64,000 nt of DNA from Plectrocnemia conspersa (taxonomy: Eukaryota > Arthropoda > Insecta > Trichoptera > Polycentropodidae). Positions 11,816 to 22,609 of this stretch are shown one piece after another; position 1 is the first letter of the stretch; every line of letters begins with the position of its first letter. The notes under the pieces were generated by a model. It did no database searches. It was not told the DNA's origin and was given only the letters and a program-made list of their open reading frames with translations. The stretch lies in contig VTFK01000157.1 of assembly GCA_009617715.1 (NCBI GenBank), positions 1-64,000 on the forward strand, given 5' to 3'. The position numbers were made by a program, and so were the translations under genes.

Positions 11816-12240
11816 TTAAGGTTTGATAATCCTGAGGGATGTGGCTGAGTTCGTCATTTTCCGAGCGGTGGCGGAGAAGCTGTCGCAGGGATGTTGTCCA
11901 TGGAAAATCCTCAGGGGTCTTGTAGGTGCCTGCAGCGACAGTATCTGGAGGCAGTTCCTTTTGCTACGATGATCGTGTTCGGGAGTCTCAGGTTGTATCT
12001 TCGCATCTGTCGCTGGGGGCGCATCTGCCAGGCAATTTGATTTTGCTAGTTTCTTCGATTGTCCAAGGTCCTTCGGTATCCAGGGCTGCAAAGCTTGCTG
12101 ATCAATCACAATCATGCAGCGATCATCCAGCCAATCAATGCACTCACTTATTCGAATCAACGAAATAAGTATACGCCTTTAGAAAGTGACATTTGCTTGA
12201 TGGGCACTACGAGGTTGAAGAATTGTGAATGTGTAACAGG
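11816..12240 (-). repeat. Unclassified dispersed repeat family A, copy 1
   Basis: Read on the minus strand, the copy contains AATGTCACTTTCTAAAGGCG, followed about 75-90 bp on by AGCTTTGCAGCCCTGGATAC. Both motifs recur in the same order at 18160-18520, and the first recurs at about 19785-19806. The distal half (11816-12110) is GC-rich and open for 114 codons in one frame (11816-12160, minus), with peptide pieces such as QALQPWIPKDLGQSKKLAK. I recognise no protein family. It may be a fragment of the body of an unknown transposon; the frame is not conserved in copy 2. Confidence 0.6.
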
Positions 12241-12589
12241 AAATTATTTTTTAGTAATATACATTGTTTTTTTGTGACTGTTTTATAGCAAAAAAATATT
12301 CTTTTAATGACGACGAATATTTACAGTAAAAACACTTGCGTGTTATTTATGTGATTTTTTCTGGTCATAACGAGGGCTTTTGTGTGGTCCCATCCCTTAC
12401 GCTACTGTCTAGTTTCCTTGTTGATGGATGATCATTTTGGTCATAGTAAATTAACGTGAGTTTTAAGAGTTAACGTAAAACTTGGATACAAATTTTGATG
12501 GAACGAACAGGAAAATATTTAGAACAGAAATGATAAAAAACATTATTATACACCTACATACAAACGAGTCAAATTGAAGAGAAATGAAA
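12241..12589. other. AT-rich spacer, nothing seen
   Basis: AT-rich DNA without recognisable features, between repeat family A and a GC-rich island. Confidence 0.5.
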
Positions 12590-13064
12590 TTCATCGCCGG
12601 ACAATGGTTTGTAAACATAAGAAAGAAGAGATAAGAAAGAAAGTAGACCACGGCACACTTTTTCGGTCGCAGCACTGGCGAAATCCATCCCCCTGGGCCA
12701 AGAAAATGCGAATTGATGGAGGTCGCGTGCGCCGGTGCATCGAGTTGTGGGTCCGAGAACTTGAGATATGGGTCCGAGATCTCTCCATAAGTTTGTCGAA
12801 TAAATCAGGAATGTACCGTTGTCGGGCGGCCGGTGGGTCGGCGGGTACCTGTCCGTTTGGGCGCGCGTCAGGTGTGACCCGCCGCTGCCCTATCAGCCTA
12901 CTTTGTATACTACCACTGCAACAGGTACACTGCATACTCACCGTGCGGCCGCGCCACACTTGACCGATATCCGATCGCGCGAGGTGTTTTGGTTGGATTT
13001 TTATGTGAAGCGGCTTTTCAAGCAGAGTTAGGGGGAGTGGAGTATTCAAAACAAGGAACTCCAA
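12590..13064 (-). promoter_or_regulatory. GC-rich CpG-containing island with minus-strand donor: candidate alternative first exon
   Basis: About 450 bp with many CG dinucleotides contrasts sharply with the flanks. On the minus strand GCACG|GTGAGTATGC at 12942/12941 is a near-perfect 5' splice site. The sequence before it (13064 to 12942) is open for 41 codons and ends in phase 0, compatible with the phase-0 start of the exon at 6233. However that frame has no ATG near its start (it enters through TTG codons) and no good acceptor was found. A noncoding 5' exon or promoter is therefore a better reading than a coding exon. Overlapping frames on both strands (12574-12963 plus, 12591-13064 minus) follow from GC-richness and are not convincing proteins. 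Confidence 0.4.
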
Positions 13065-15101
13065 AAATAAAATAATAATATAAATGGCAATACTATGGAA
13101 ATTTTGGAAAAGTAATAGTGTTACAGAAAAATATATATTATAAAAATAGCCTTTGATGTAATGAGTGTTTTAAGCTACTATTTTTTTTTTATCAAGCTAT
13201 ATAAATATACATAGATAATATATGAATATTACATAAATTATGAAAAGTTCAGGGAGAGTGCAATACATATAAATTACAAGATAATCGACTAGAACGTGTG
13301 TTAGAATATTAATGGGTCTAATTGTTATATAGTTGTGTTGTTTTAGAATGAGAGAAATGATTCCACGCTATTTCTGATTTTTTTATACATCTAAGACCTA
13401 TTGATCCCCTTAATGATTTTATGGTACTATTAATATTAAAAAAAAATAGCTTACATAGGATATAAGAACTCAATGTAGTTTTTTTTACTGCATTAATTAT
13501 CTAAGTAACGTAACTTTGAAATTATCCACAAGGAATTGTGTGTCGTAAAAAGTAGGATAGTAACAAATATTTATAATTAAAAGCATATTTTAACAATAAT
13601 AAAATTTGCCATTGAACAATTTTTAATAATGATTTGAAATAGTTTATAATAAAATCGTTTCCGTTCTCAAGACTGAAATAAAAGTGAAAATAATCCGTGA
13701 CATATCGAAAATAGGATTTTATTTTCATTTAGCGTGTGAATCACAGCTTAGATAACTTTTAATATAATTACACCCCTCTGTCATGATTTTACAGGTGCGC
13801 GCGTGTATGAAGGGTCAATTTGATCCGCTCGTTGCAAGAATGTTTCATTATTATATTTAATAACGGTTTTTGTTTACTTTACTGAAATTTTTGAAGCTTT
13901 TATAATCTGGATGTGAAAGAAACATAAAAATCTTATTGAAAATAGCGTAATATTCCCTGTAGGCACACAATATGGTCTAGGATTTAAAATACATAGGCGT
14001 ATATACAAATCTACATTATTTTATTTACAAGCTAATTAATGTTAAATGTTGATAATACACAATATTTGGTTGGCAATTTATTATATAGTAGAACTATAGT
14101 TTTTTTTCTGTAAATTAATTTTATTATTTAAAATACTTATACATAAAAAACAGTAGCTACGGGTATAAAATATAAAAAAAACCCACTGTGGTAGATATAG
14201 TATTATGTATTTGTTTAGAAATATTTAATATAACTTCCAAATTGGTAGAAATTTATAAACAGCGATCTGCATATGTGGTTTAAGAACTACAAAGCAATTT
14301 TATTTAAATATAGTATAAATATCTTAGCAAAAACACTTGAAAAAAGTAGTTTGAGATATTTTTTCAGCACATTAATTATAGTAATAAAATCATTGAAAAA
14401 ATCTATTTCAAAAAATTAGATTGGTATACTACACTTCTAATAGTTATATTTTAATTTGATATAATTTGCTCTTTACGGTTTTTATAAACAAAAAAATAAA
14501 TAGTACAATAAATACTTGATTTATATTTTGTAGAGTAAAAAAAAATTGTATTGCTTATATGTTTTAAACAGAAATGATCAATATATGCTTTGTATTAATC
14601 GATGGAAAATTTGCTCTTGACAATTTTATATATGTATATATTTAACCTTAAATTAAATTACAGTAATGTCAGCCATAAATAACTAAGTATGTTGAAAACC
14701 CTTAGCTTCAGTTCTTTTATTTGTACATAATTTAGCAAATTATTTTAATTATCGAGACCACCCATAATTGTCGCGATGCAATTACTTTACATTTGAAAAG
14801 AAACGGAGCAACATTACCGAAAGCAATTAATGCTAAAACGGGATCTATCGTCTTTTAAAGAACGTTTCTATATTTTAAAGAGCCGCTTAATGCGTACCCC
14901 AAAATACCGTCTCCGAGAGAGCATGTAGCGAAGCACGGTTGCCGAACTTTAACAATCCAGAACGAAAGCAGTTGTTCCAACAACTAGAATAGTCAAATAA
15001 GATATGTATCAAACAAAGACGAATATAACAAAAATAAAAGTTTAGTCTAAATCGTCTAGATCTTGACTTGTAATTTTTATTTTAGTTCCAACGACTTGAA
15101 G
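13065..15101. other. AT-rich noncoding DNA
   Basis: Very AT-rich with many homopolymer runs. A slightly GC-richer patch at about 14880-14990 has no frame or repeat match. Nothing is called. Confidence 0.5.
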
Positions 15102-16260
15102 ATTTATTTATTTATTTATTTATTTATTAAAATTATAACCATCGTGACCTGACAGGCAAACCCAATGCGTCACTATAGGCAAAAGTACAAATACATCATA
15201 ATACATACAAATATACAGCATGCATACATACAACTTCACATACGCACAATCAAACAACTCAAAGCATATAAGTAAAACACAAAAAACAAGTCCAAAACAA
15301 AGACAAAATCACCTCAACAGGTGCATTGTCCCATACGAACTGAACCAAAACTCCATATGTGTGCAAGAGAAAATGTCAATATTTCTATGGACAAAATTGA
15401 GCAGATGAATAGCCTTAGCCAGAGAAGAGTTGGCAAGTGCTCCATTTCTAGACTTTACAGGCAAGAATAGTGGAAATTATAACCACCTTCAGGAGCCCAC
15501 ATTTAGCTGCTCGAAAACTGAAATTGACATACAGAAGTGTTTAATTACAAAAACACTTCTGCGATAAAAAACGTATCCCAGGGCTCCCAAAATAAAAGCA
15601 CTGGGAAACAAGAACGGATAATACCCGTATTCCTTCAAAAGTATAAATATCGAAGAAATTTACGTTGTAAAATTCATTACATTGATTCATTACGCCTGGG
15701 ATCCAAATGATGGAGCTAGTTTCTAGTATGCTGCGGACTTATCATAAAGAGTGCGCAATACTAAAGTATTCCTGAAGAACGCGCATTTTCAAGATAAAAC
15801 CGAAAACCTCTCTGCAATGTGCTGGCTAAATTTACAACGTTCTTCGAAAGTCACTCCTAAATCCTTAGTTGAAGAAAACCTTTCCAGAAAATATCCGCCT
15901 AGATGGTATGAATATTTTGCCGGCGTTAACGACCTTTAAATTGTGTGACATTTCTTTGCACTGAAAAGCAATTGGTTATAGCAAGCCCATTTCCATATAG
16001 AGTTGAGATCCTCCTGTAGGTCGAGGGAATCAGAAATCGAATGCATTTTTAAAAAGTCATCTGCATATAATAAAAAAAAATCTGAATGCTCTATTGCTGT
16101 TTCTATGTCAAATGAACAATAAAAATAACAATGGACCCAAATTGGATCCTTGAGGTACTCCAGTGGGGTCTTTTTCTGAAAAAGAGTTATTATACTTGAC
16201 GAATTGATATCTATTGGTCAAGTAATTTTAGAATAGATTTATGAGATCTTCAGAAAACCC
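15102..16260 (-). pseudogene. Degenerate jockey-like non-LTR retrotransposon, 5'-truncated
   Basis: Read on the minus strand, this is a broken reverse-transcriptase domain and 3' end. It starts inside the domain with GFSEDLINLF (16260 downward), then NYLTNRYQFVKYNNSFSEKD and TGVPQGSNLGPLLFLLF (around 16163-16110). After a frameshift comes the catalytic box LLYADDFLKMHS (YADD at 16067-16056), then SLDLQEDLNSIWKWACYNQL and LFSAKKCH. Stops and frameshifts break every frame, so it is dead. About 800 bp of more decayed sequence follow and the element ends in an AAAT-type run (15102-15130), as expected for the 3' tail. The sequence just before that tail (CGCATTGGGTTTGCCTGTCA on the minus strand) resembles the tail of the SINE-like repeat at 5.0-5.37 kb. 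Family: jockey/CR1-like by motif; the exact clade is not resolved. Confidence 0.82.
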
Positions 16261-16966
16261 AAGATATATTTAAGATATATCTTAAAAAAATTGAAAGTCT
16301 TTTGCTTTAAGTTTTGGTATATATTAAGTTTAAGTGCGTAAACTAAGCATTATTAAAATGTTGTTTAGCTGCCATATACTTAAATAGAAAGACGTTGAAT
16401 AATAATTTAAATCTATTATTTATATCAAAATAATTTATATTACCTATATCATATTTATAAAATTACATTTTATTCGCGAACATAATTTCGATGCCATTGT
16501 ATTGAATTTGGCACGGCAGTCGCTTATAAAAACACCATAAAAATATAATGGGCACCCCATATAAAAACATCATAAAAAACAATTCGTGAATAGTTAATGC
16601 TACGCTCAAACTAAAAGCGTTTAATTTAAAGCTCTTTATTTAACAATAAATTATATGATTTAATCTTAACTGTCTGTGTTTCCCCCCTCTATTTAGAATT
16701 ATCACACGCTGTAAAAATAAGATTAATGAGATTTTAAACGCTGACAGTTCAGCGATTTATTTCAGTTTATCCGTAACAATTTTATGGTGCTTTTATAACA
16801 ACTGAAAAAAAAGCTTTAAATTATTTTTACCAAAATGAATTTATATTTTCTGTAATATTTATGTTAGATAGGTATTCACTATTATGGACTATAATTTAGT
16901 GAAATATGTTTAACATCGTATGATACAATGTATGACCTGTCTAGTTTGAGAAGCGCTGATAAATAT
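16261..16966. other. AT-rich noncoding DNA
   Basis: AT-rich DNA beyond the 5' truncation point of the retrotransposon. Two near-identical phrases (ACACCATAAAAATATAATGGGC and a shorter ACATCATAAAAA) lie near 16530-16580. No gene is seen. Confidence 0.5.
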
Positions 16967-17032
16967 TACCGACCGGAATCGACTCACGTTCATTCATAAG
17001 CGTGAGAGTTCGGGGTCAAATCCCAGCTGATT
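16967..17032 (+). repeat. tRNA-like sequence, probable SINE head or tRNA pseudogene
   Basis: TTCATTCATAAGCGTGAG at 16991, followed by TTCGGGGTCAAATCCC, resembles an anticodon arm with a CAT loop and a T-arm; GGTCAAATCC fits a B-box. The acceptor and D-arm are not convincing, so this is not a working tRNA gene. A comparable CAT-type tRNA-like relic is at 23391-23463. Confidence 0.35.
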
Positions 17033-18159
17033 TTTTTCGACTCTTACCTCTTGAACACTCCGTTATTTCCAATAGTAAACCTTCGTCGAGTGGTACTTAT
17101 AAAATTTCGAATAGCTTCGATGGTGATTGAGAATATTAGAAAACGTACTTGTACACCTAAACATACACGTACGACCGCGAGGAATACATTTTTAAGAGTA
17201 CCTATACCTCTAATGGTTTAGAGTTTTCTTTATTACAGTGCTTAAGATAAATGAAACTTTTTTTTAATACATCGTTATGATATCATCGTTTAATGCCCAG
17301 ATATGTATAACTCTAGAAGTACCATTTTATGATAGTAAGTAAAACCAGAAGAGGTGGTCGAACAAAGAAACGTTGAATTGATTGCTCACATTGGTTACAA
17401 ATAAGGAAGTATTTATGTTAAGTGGTGGGTTATATTAATTTAATGGATATGTCTTCCGAAATCAACACGTAATGTGTTACGTAACGTCCTTTTCGATTAT
17501 ATAGGCGTACTTTTATATATAAAATTGGAGAATCATGAGCGCTTGAGTAACACAAAGTTGGGATTGAGCAACGAGAAGTCACGGCCAAAGCTCGGTCGTG
17601 ATTTGAGGAAGAATGGTGCAAAAAGAGATGATGTTGAATAGTGATCTGACGCAACTCCACACAAAGATCCTTTGCGGGTAGGTGAATATTAGAGACAGCA
17701 CGAAGAAGAACGGTTTATTTTACAACAAATGGAAAAAGTCGACATATAAAGTTTTTGTACATATACATTTGAGCTGTAGAGAAGTAATTCTCGGATTGGT
17801 ACAGTGAAGAGAAGATATTCGACGTCTGATTTTTGCCACAAAAACAAAGCAAGATCAACCAATATTTACATCTAAAGCGTAGGTTTGCTTCCACTTTTCA
17901 TATATCGTTTTTACACTATTTTTATTTTTTTTATAAAGTCATTATGATCTTACTTTAGAGATAACATAACTGTGCTTAAACTTGTATACAGTTTTTAGCC
18001 ACAAAATATTTCACAAATGGTGCATAAATAAAATTGAGCAATTTCGTATTCCTTAATCAAAATTTCAGAGTTTAACTTATCTATGCATATTTAGATTATA
18101 TTCATCAAAAAAATAGAACTTATCATCTATATAAAACACTCAATAGCGTAAAGGATTGA
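17033..18159. other. Noncoding DNA, nothing recognised
   Basis: Mixed AT-rich sequence with a GC-richer stretch at about 17430-17700. The frame there (17430-17660, minus, 76 codons) matches no family I know and lacks splice context. Confidence 0.45.
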
Positions 18160-18520
18160 GACTACATAAGCCCTCGCTACGACCAGAAAAAATCATAAAT
18201 AATATGCAAGAATATTTCTTTGTTGCGAAACGGTCACGGATATAATAAGTCACCGGATCAACAAGATTCCCGTTGCAGTATACGACCTTGGACAATGTCC
18301 ATCAAACAAATGTCGCTTTCTAAAGGCGTATACCTATTTCAGTGTTCTAAGTAACACGTACATCAATTGATTGATTGTACTTGGTCAGACAGCTTTGCAG
18401 CCCTGGATACTTAAGCCTGGACTCCGATGAGGAGAAGGCAGTCATAAGCAGACACTTGAAGATACCAGCAGACGCCCGTTCGCCCGCACATCATAGGCGC
18501 TCACATCCCGAGAGATTAAA
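18160..18520 (+). repeat. Unclassified dispersed repeat family A, copy 2
   Basis: Shares with copy 3 (19597-19806) the ordered motifs CTCG(C/T)TACGACC, GAAACGGTCACGGA, ATAATA(A/T)(A/G)..CACCG and CCCGTT(G/A)CA. Shares with copy 1 the core ATGTC(G/A)CTTTCTAAAGGCG (about 18310) and AGCTTTGCAGCCCTGGATAC (about 18390). The right end (18420-18520) is GC-rich and differs from copy 1 beyond the shared core. Superfamily unknown; no inverted ends were found. Confidence 0.6.
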
Positions 18521-19596
18521 AAATTAGAGGTAGCTTTGTATTGAATGTTTATTGAACATTTAAATAATATTAAAAGGCAAACTCAATTACTCAAATAAAT
18601 ATTATCCTATAATACCTTCAATACCTTAACATATTATGCGCTTAACCACCATCTACTGTTTGACGTATCAATCTTGAAATTTCCACACAAAGTAAATTTA
18701 TGGGCAATTTAGAGTAATTATAATGAAGGTATAAATAAAACAGTATTGTGATGACATTTCTAATATCACGATAAGTGATGTAACTTCGCTTTGGCCTTTC
18801 TGTTTGTTTTTGTAAATTCGAACTTAGATTACGGGGTCAATCATGTTGGCATATTTATATTTATTACTGTAATACATCCAGGAGTGAAGACAAGGCAAAG
18901 CTTTCTAAGACATCTTATTTAATATAGAAAACTATTATTTTATAGTAAAATATTATTAATTTTTTTTTAATCTTACAGAAGTTTGAGAATAGGCTGAATA
19001 TTATATACATTATGTTAAAAAATAAGTGGCCCTAGTTTTTCGATACGGCTATTTCGATAGTATAAATAATTTTAGAAATAAACTAATAATATATATTATA
19101 AATGTTACTGGTTTGGAACCATTTTCATGTTTACAATTGGTTATTAGTTAAATTAAATAAAAAATATATAAATAAAACAAAACGCGCGTGGTTATAATTT
19201 AAGAGAAAATTTTTTAAAAACCTTTTACAATTTAAGCGAAAGAAAAATAAAAAAAATAAAAAAAAAAACAATAAATTTATTGATATTTTGAGTTATTTGA
19301 GATATTTTTGTAATATTTTTTGGTATAAAAATGACAATGTTCTTTAATTTTTGGTATTTGAAATTTAATATTTTGTATTAAATTTATTATTTTGAATGTC
19401 TTGTAATTTAGAAAAAATATTGTTACTGGATGTTACTACACACCAAAAGGCATAATGTTAAAATGGGTCTAATTAATTGTTTATAGCGCGCTGCAATGGT
19501 GGTGTGGCGGACTACACAGAGCCATGTTTGTAAAGGACCTTTCTTGAAACTCGCGTAATTACTGTGACCAAAAGTGATTATTTAATAATAGTGCGA
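18521..19596. other. AT-rich noncoding DNA
   Basis: Strongly AT-rich with an A-rich run at about 19240-19270. Nothing else is recognised. Confidence 0.5.
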
Positions 19597-19806
19597 ATAC
19601 ACAATAGCTCTCGTTACGACCTGAACTAAAGGGTTTCCTTATAAATAACACACAAGGATTCTCTGGAGTATTGAATGAATTATTCTTTGTTATGAAACGG
19701 TCACGGAAATAATATAGCACCGTAAGGCCACAAAAAATCCCGTTACACATACACAATTCACCTCGGAGATATCCTTCAAGAAAATGTCACTTTCTAAAGG
19801 CGTATA
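19597..19806 (+). repeat. Unclassified dispersed repeat family A, copy 3
   Basis: Carries CTCGTTACGACC (19613), TATGAAACGGTCACGGA (19691), CCCGTTACACATACACAATTC (19739) and AATGTCACTTTCTAAAGGCG (19785), in the same order and orientation as copy 2. It stops abruptly at the GCGTATA motif, where a minus-strand reverse-transcriptase relic begins. The junction suggests an insertion or rearrangement within the repeat. Confidence 0.6.
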
Positions 19807-19827
19807 AGTGAGCGCGATTTATACATA

Positions 19828-20012
19828 TTTTTATTTTTTGGGATATCGTTCGTATACAAGATAAAGAGAAACGGCTTGAGCAAACTTCCCTGAGGAACTC
19901 CAGCTGGAATTTTACGCGGGATCAATTGTTCATTATGTAGTGATACAACATAGCTTCTACTTTTCATTTTATTTAAGATAGATCCAGTCTGTGTATTAGA
20001 ATTGCCATACAA
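19828..20012 (-). pseudogene. Fragment of non-LTR reverse transcriptase (jockey-like)
   Basis: On the minus strand the frame reads YGNSNTQTGSILNKMKSRSY, VVSLHNEQLIPRKIPAGVPQ and then GSLLKPFLFILYTNDIPKN. The block GVPQGS.L.PFLF.LY.NDIP is the highly conserved segment before the catalytic Y/FADD box in jockey-clade reverse transcriptases; the catalytic box itself is missing. The fragment is about 60 residues, cut at both ends, and lies inside a longer open frame (19794-20189) whose N-terminal half is not recognisable. It differs from the neighbouring plus-strand element and is a separate insertion. Confidence 0.8.
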
Positions 20013-20636
20013 CGACGTTTGTGCAAATGCCTTTTTGCTTAGATTTGCATAATCGATATGCGGAAAAGGTTTCGCCTTCGTATGAGTGCATTGCCAAAGA
20101 AAGCCTATGGTGTGAGTCACGCGTGACCGAAACAATGGTGTTCTTATATCCAAAGGGCAATCAATGAAGCAACTCGTGTATGAAACCATTCTTGGTTGAC
20201 AATAATACCATTATATTGAACGGTGCATGTTGGTTTTATTGTTTTTCCGTGCTTGATTGGCGCCAAAACCAACAGCCGGATCGGTGACAAATCGTTAAAT
20301 TGCCCCCATAGACGGATGCGGCCCTGCGCTCTGTTACAACAATGGATTTCGCGTACATTTTTTGCTCTATAACGAACAATAGAATTGTGTCGGATTATAA
20401 TATGATACACGTATGAATCACTTTCAGCTATTTTTGTATCCAGCCGTATCGTATTACAGGGTCGTTATTATAATATATGGCGATAGATGAGCGAATAGTA
20501 TTTTTGTATTCCATTGTGTGATTTCTTTTCATTCCGTCAACAATGACTATTTTACTAATCTTCGACATCATTAACATTACATACATAGATACATATGACA
20601 GTATTTTATATAACTAGCTGATTTTTATTTGTATAC
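20013..20636. other. Spacer between two retrotransposon relics, partly GC-rich
   Basis: 20090-20360 is GC-richer than its surroundings and has open frames on the minus strand (20144-20410) with no family resemblance. It may be decayed element or conserved noncoding DNA. The remainder is AT-rich. Confidence 0.4.
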
Positions 20637-21932
20637 ATGTTATATAAACAAAATACAAACAAAATCATTGGAGCAGTTTTCTTGGATTTCAAGAGAGCCT
20701 TCGAAACAATAGACAGAAAAATAATGTTAAAGAAATTGGAGAGTATAGGTATAAGTGATATAGTTTTAAGATGGTTTAATGATTACTTATATAAAAGAAA
20801 ACAAAAAGTTAAAATAAATAATTTATATTCTGAAGAGAAATTAGTGTCTTATGGAGTACCACAAGGGTCTAAATTGGGACCATTGTTATTTGTTTTGTAT
20901 ATTAATGATATAGTTAATAACGTGAAAAAAAATGTAAAATTCATCTATTTGCGGATGACACATTAATGTATTGCATAGGTGATAACATTAAAGAAATTGT
21001 AAATAATTTAAATAATGAATTAAGTATATTAGAAATATGGTTAAAGAATAATGTACTTAAATTAAATGAGAATAAAACTAAATGTATGTTTATTAATTAT
21101 AAAAAAATGTGTTAGATAATAGTACCAAAATAGTAATAAATAACTCTAGTATAGAAATAGTGGATAATATAAAATATTTAGGAGTAATTGTTGATACAAA
21201 ATTAAATTTTAAAGAACATTGTAATTACATATTAAAAAAAATTAGTAGAAAAATAGGTTTATTATCTAGATTAAGAAATATATTAAGTATAAATACAAAA
21301 AAAAAATTTACAATAGTATAATATTGCCCCATTTTAATTATTGTGCAACACTATTAAATATGTTAAATAAATTAGACAAACAAATGTTGCAAAATTACAA
21401 AATAGGGCAATGAGAGTAATCTTAAATAAAAAAATAGATTAACTAATTGTAAAATTATGATTGATAGATTAGAATGGTTGAATGTTCAAGAAATATTGAG
21501 TATGAATGTTTTAGTATTTATATATAAGTTAGAAAATAATATGTTACCAGAATATTTTAATAAGTATTTAATAAGAAATAAAGATGTACATAAATATAAT
21601 ACTAGAAATAGAGAAAATTTAAAAATAATTAAGTATAAGAAAAAGAGTACGGCTAGGGGAGTTATGTACGGAGGTTTTGATTTATATAATAGTCTTCCAA
21701 GAGAAATCCGAAACAGCAAAAATATAACGGGTTTCATAAATGGAATAAAAAAACACCTTCGTACATATAGAAATAAATTATAATATTAAGTCTTTATTAT
21801 TGTATATTTTTATTTTTTCTTTCTGTTATGTATTTTTTATATATTTTTTTTATATGTTTACAAAATTTGTTAGATGTAAAGATTAGCTATTAAGCTAAAT
21901 AAATTAATAAAATAAATAAATAAATAAATATA
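20637..21932 (+). pseudogene. 5'-truncated, frameshifted non-LTR retrotransposon (reverse transcriptase to 3' tail)
   Basis: The element starts inside the reverse-transcriptase domain. KIIGAVFLDFKRAFETIDR carries the first catalytic Asp, GVPQGSKLGPLLFVLYINDI is at 20853-20912, and after a frameshift near 20935 the catalytic box LFADDTLMYC (FADD at 20948-20959) appears. NNVLKLNENKTKCMFINYKK follows, and a second frameshift in an A run near 21105 leads into IKYLGVIVDTKLNFKEH. After further shifts near 21320 and 21435 the typical C-terminal thumb/tail appears (MIDRLEWLNVQEI ... FINGIKKHLRTY, ending 21783). A ~120-bp 3' UTR ends in an AAAT-type run (21899-21930). The frames are individually long and the motifs well kept, so the insertion is younger than the other relics here, but it has at least four frame breaks and cannot encode an active enzyme. 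The 5' cut near 20640 is the usual result of incomplete reverse transcription. Confidence 0.9.
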
Positions 21933-22118
21933 TTGTCAAATATTATATATTGTTTTGAGAGCAATTCCTATTTTGTTGCAGTGTAATTTTTTTCATTATA
22001 TGAGGCGCTTCGTTCACTATATGATTCAATCTCACTTTTTGGTTATTGTAACCATCGATTGTGTGATTGATTTAATGTGAGGCTCGATACAGATTTTTTA
22101 ACTATTGCTTACGGTTTT

Positions 22119-22437
22119 AAGTCAATCGCGAATAAATTACAAAAATCTTCTAAAATCTTAAATAAATATTTGGAGGTAGAAAATCAAAATCAGCAGAATT
22201 AAAACAGAAGCAATTATTATCCTAAAATGTAGAAAAAATCTACCACCATCTTTTCTAAATGAGGAGAGAAATAACATAAAATGGAAATCAAATGTTAAAT
22301 ACATTGGCTTACACATGGACACAGAGAATAAATTTAATAAACATATTTTAGAACTTCGCTCTAAAGGGCTTGCCATCATTGCGGCTGTTAAACTGATATT
22401 CAATAAAAAAGCGCGCTTACTAAAATATAAAAAATAA
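22119..22437 (+). pseudogene. Second, distinct non-LTR reverse-transcriptase fragment (jockey-like)
   Basis: KSIANKLQKSSKILNKYLEV (22119 on) shifts frame near 22178 into KIKISRIKTEAIIILKCRKN, then LPPSFLNEERNNIKWKSNVK and YIGLHMDTENKFNKHILELR, and ends ..AVKLIFNKKARLLKYKK with a stop at 22435-22437. The pattern 'NKLQKSL..L.KYL..WKIKIN..KTEAI' and 'VKYLG...D..L.F..HI' is typical of the region after the catalytic box in jockey-type elements. It differs clearly from the upstream element, so this is another insertion, truncated at both ends. Confidence 0.85.
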
Positions 22438-22442
22438 AATTT

Positions 22443-22499
22443 TAATTTATAAAAAATTAATATTAAGTAACACCAGTAATATTAATTTTTTATAAATTA
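22443..22499. repeat. Perfect 23-bp inverted repeat (hairpin)
   Basis: Arms 22443-22465 and 22477-22499 are perfect reverse complements (left arm begins TAATTTATAAAAAATTAATA), separated by the 11-nt loop AGTAACACCAG. It sits directly after the reverse-transcriptase fragment. A fold-back of this length is unlikely by chance even in AT-rich DNA. Confidence 0.85.
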
Positions 22500-22547
22500 T
22501 AATTCATTCAAAACAAAGCCATAAAAATATAATACAATACAATACAA

Positions 22548-22608
22548 AATCATAATCATCTGAACATCTAAAACAACTACAGTTGTTTGAGGTGTTCAGA
22601 TTATGATT
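22548..22608. repeat. Imperfect ~28-bp inverted repeat
   Basis: AATCATAATC..CTGAACATCT.AAACAACT (22548-22578) and AGTTGTTTGAGGTGTTCAG (22581 on) to 22608 are reverse complements with a 2-base insertion and a few mismatches. Only two bases lie between the arms, so it folds into a near-uninterrupted hairpin. Confidence 0.75.
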
Positions 22609-22609
22609 C

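Noticed and set aside
11816..12160. 114-codon minus frame within repeat family A
   Set aside because: It is not preserved in the other copies of the repeat and matches no known domain, so it is not called as a coding sequence.
12574..13064. Overlapping 129- and 157-codon frames on both strands
   Set aside because: Frames on both strands and in several phases are expected in a GC-rich patch that is poor in stop codons. The minus frame has no ATG at its apparent start (TTG). Only the splice donor is retained as a signal.
22158..22403. 81-codon minus-strand frame
   Set aside because: Shadow of the plus-strand reverse-transcriptase fragment at 22119-22437.
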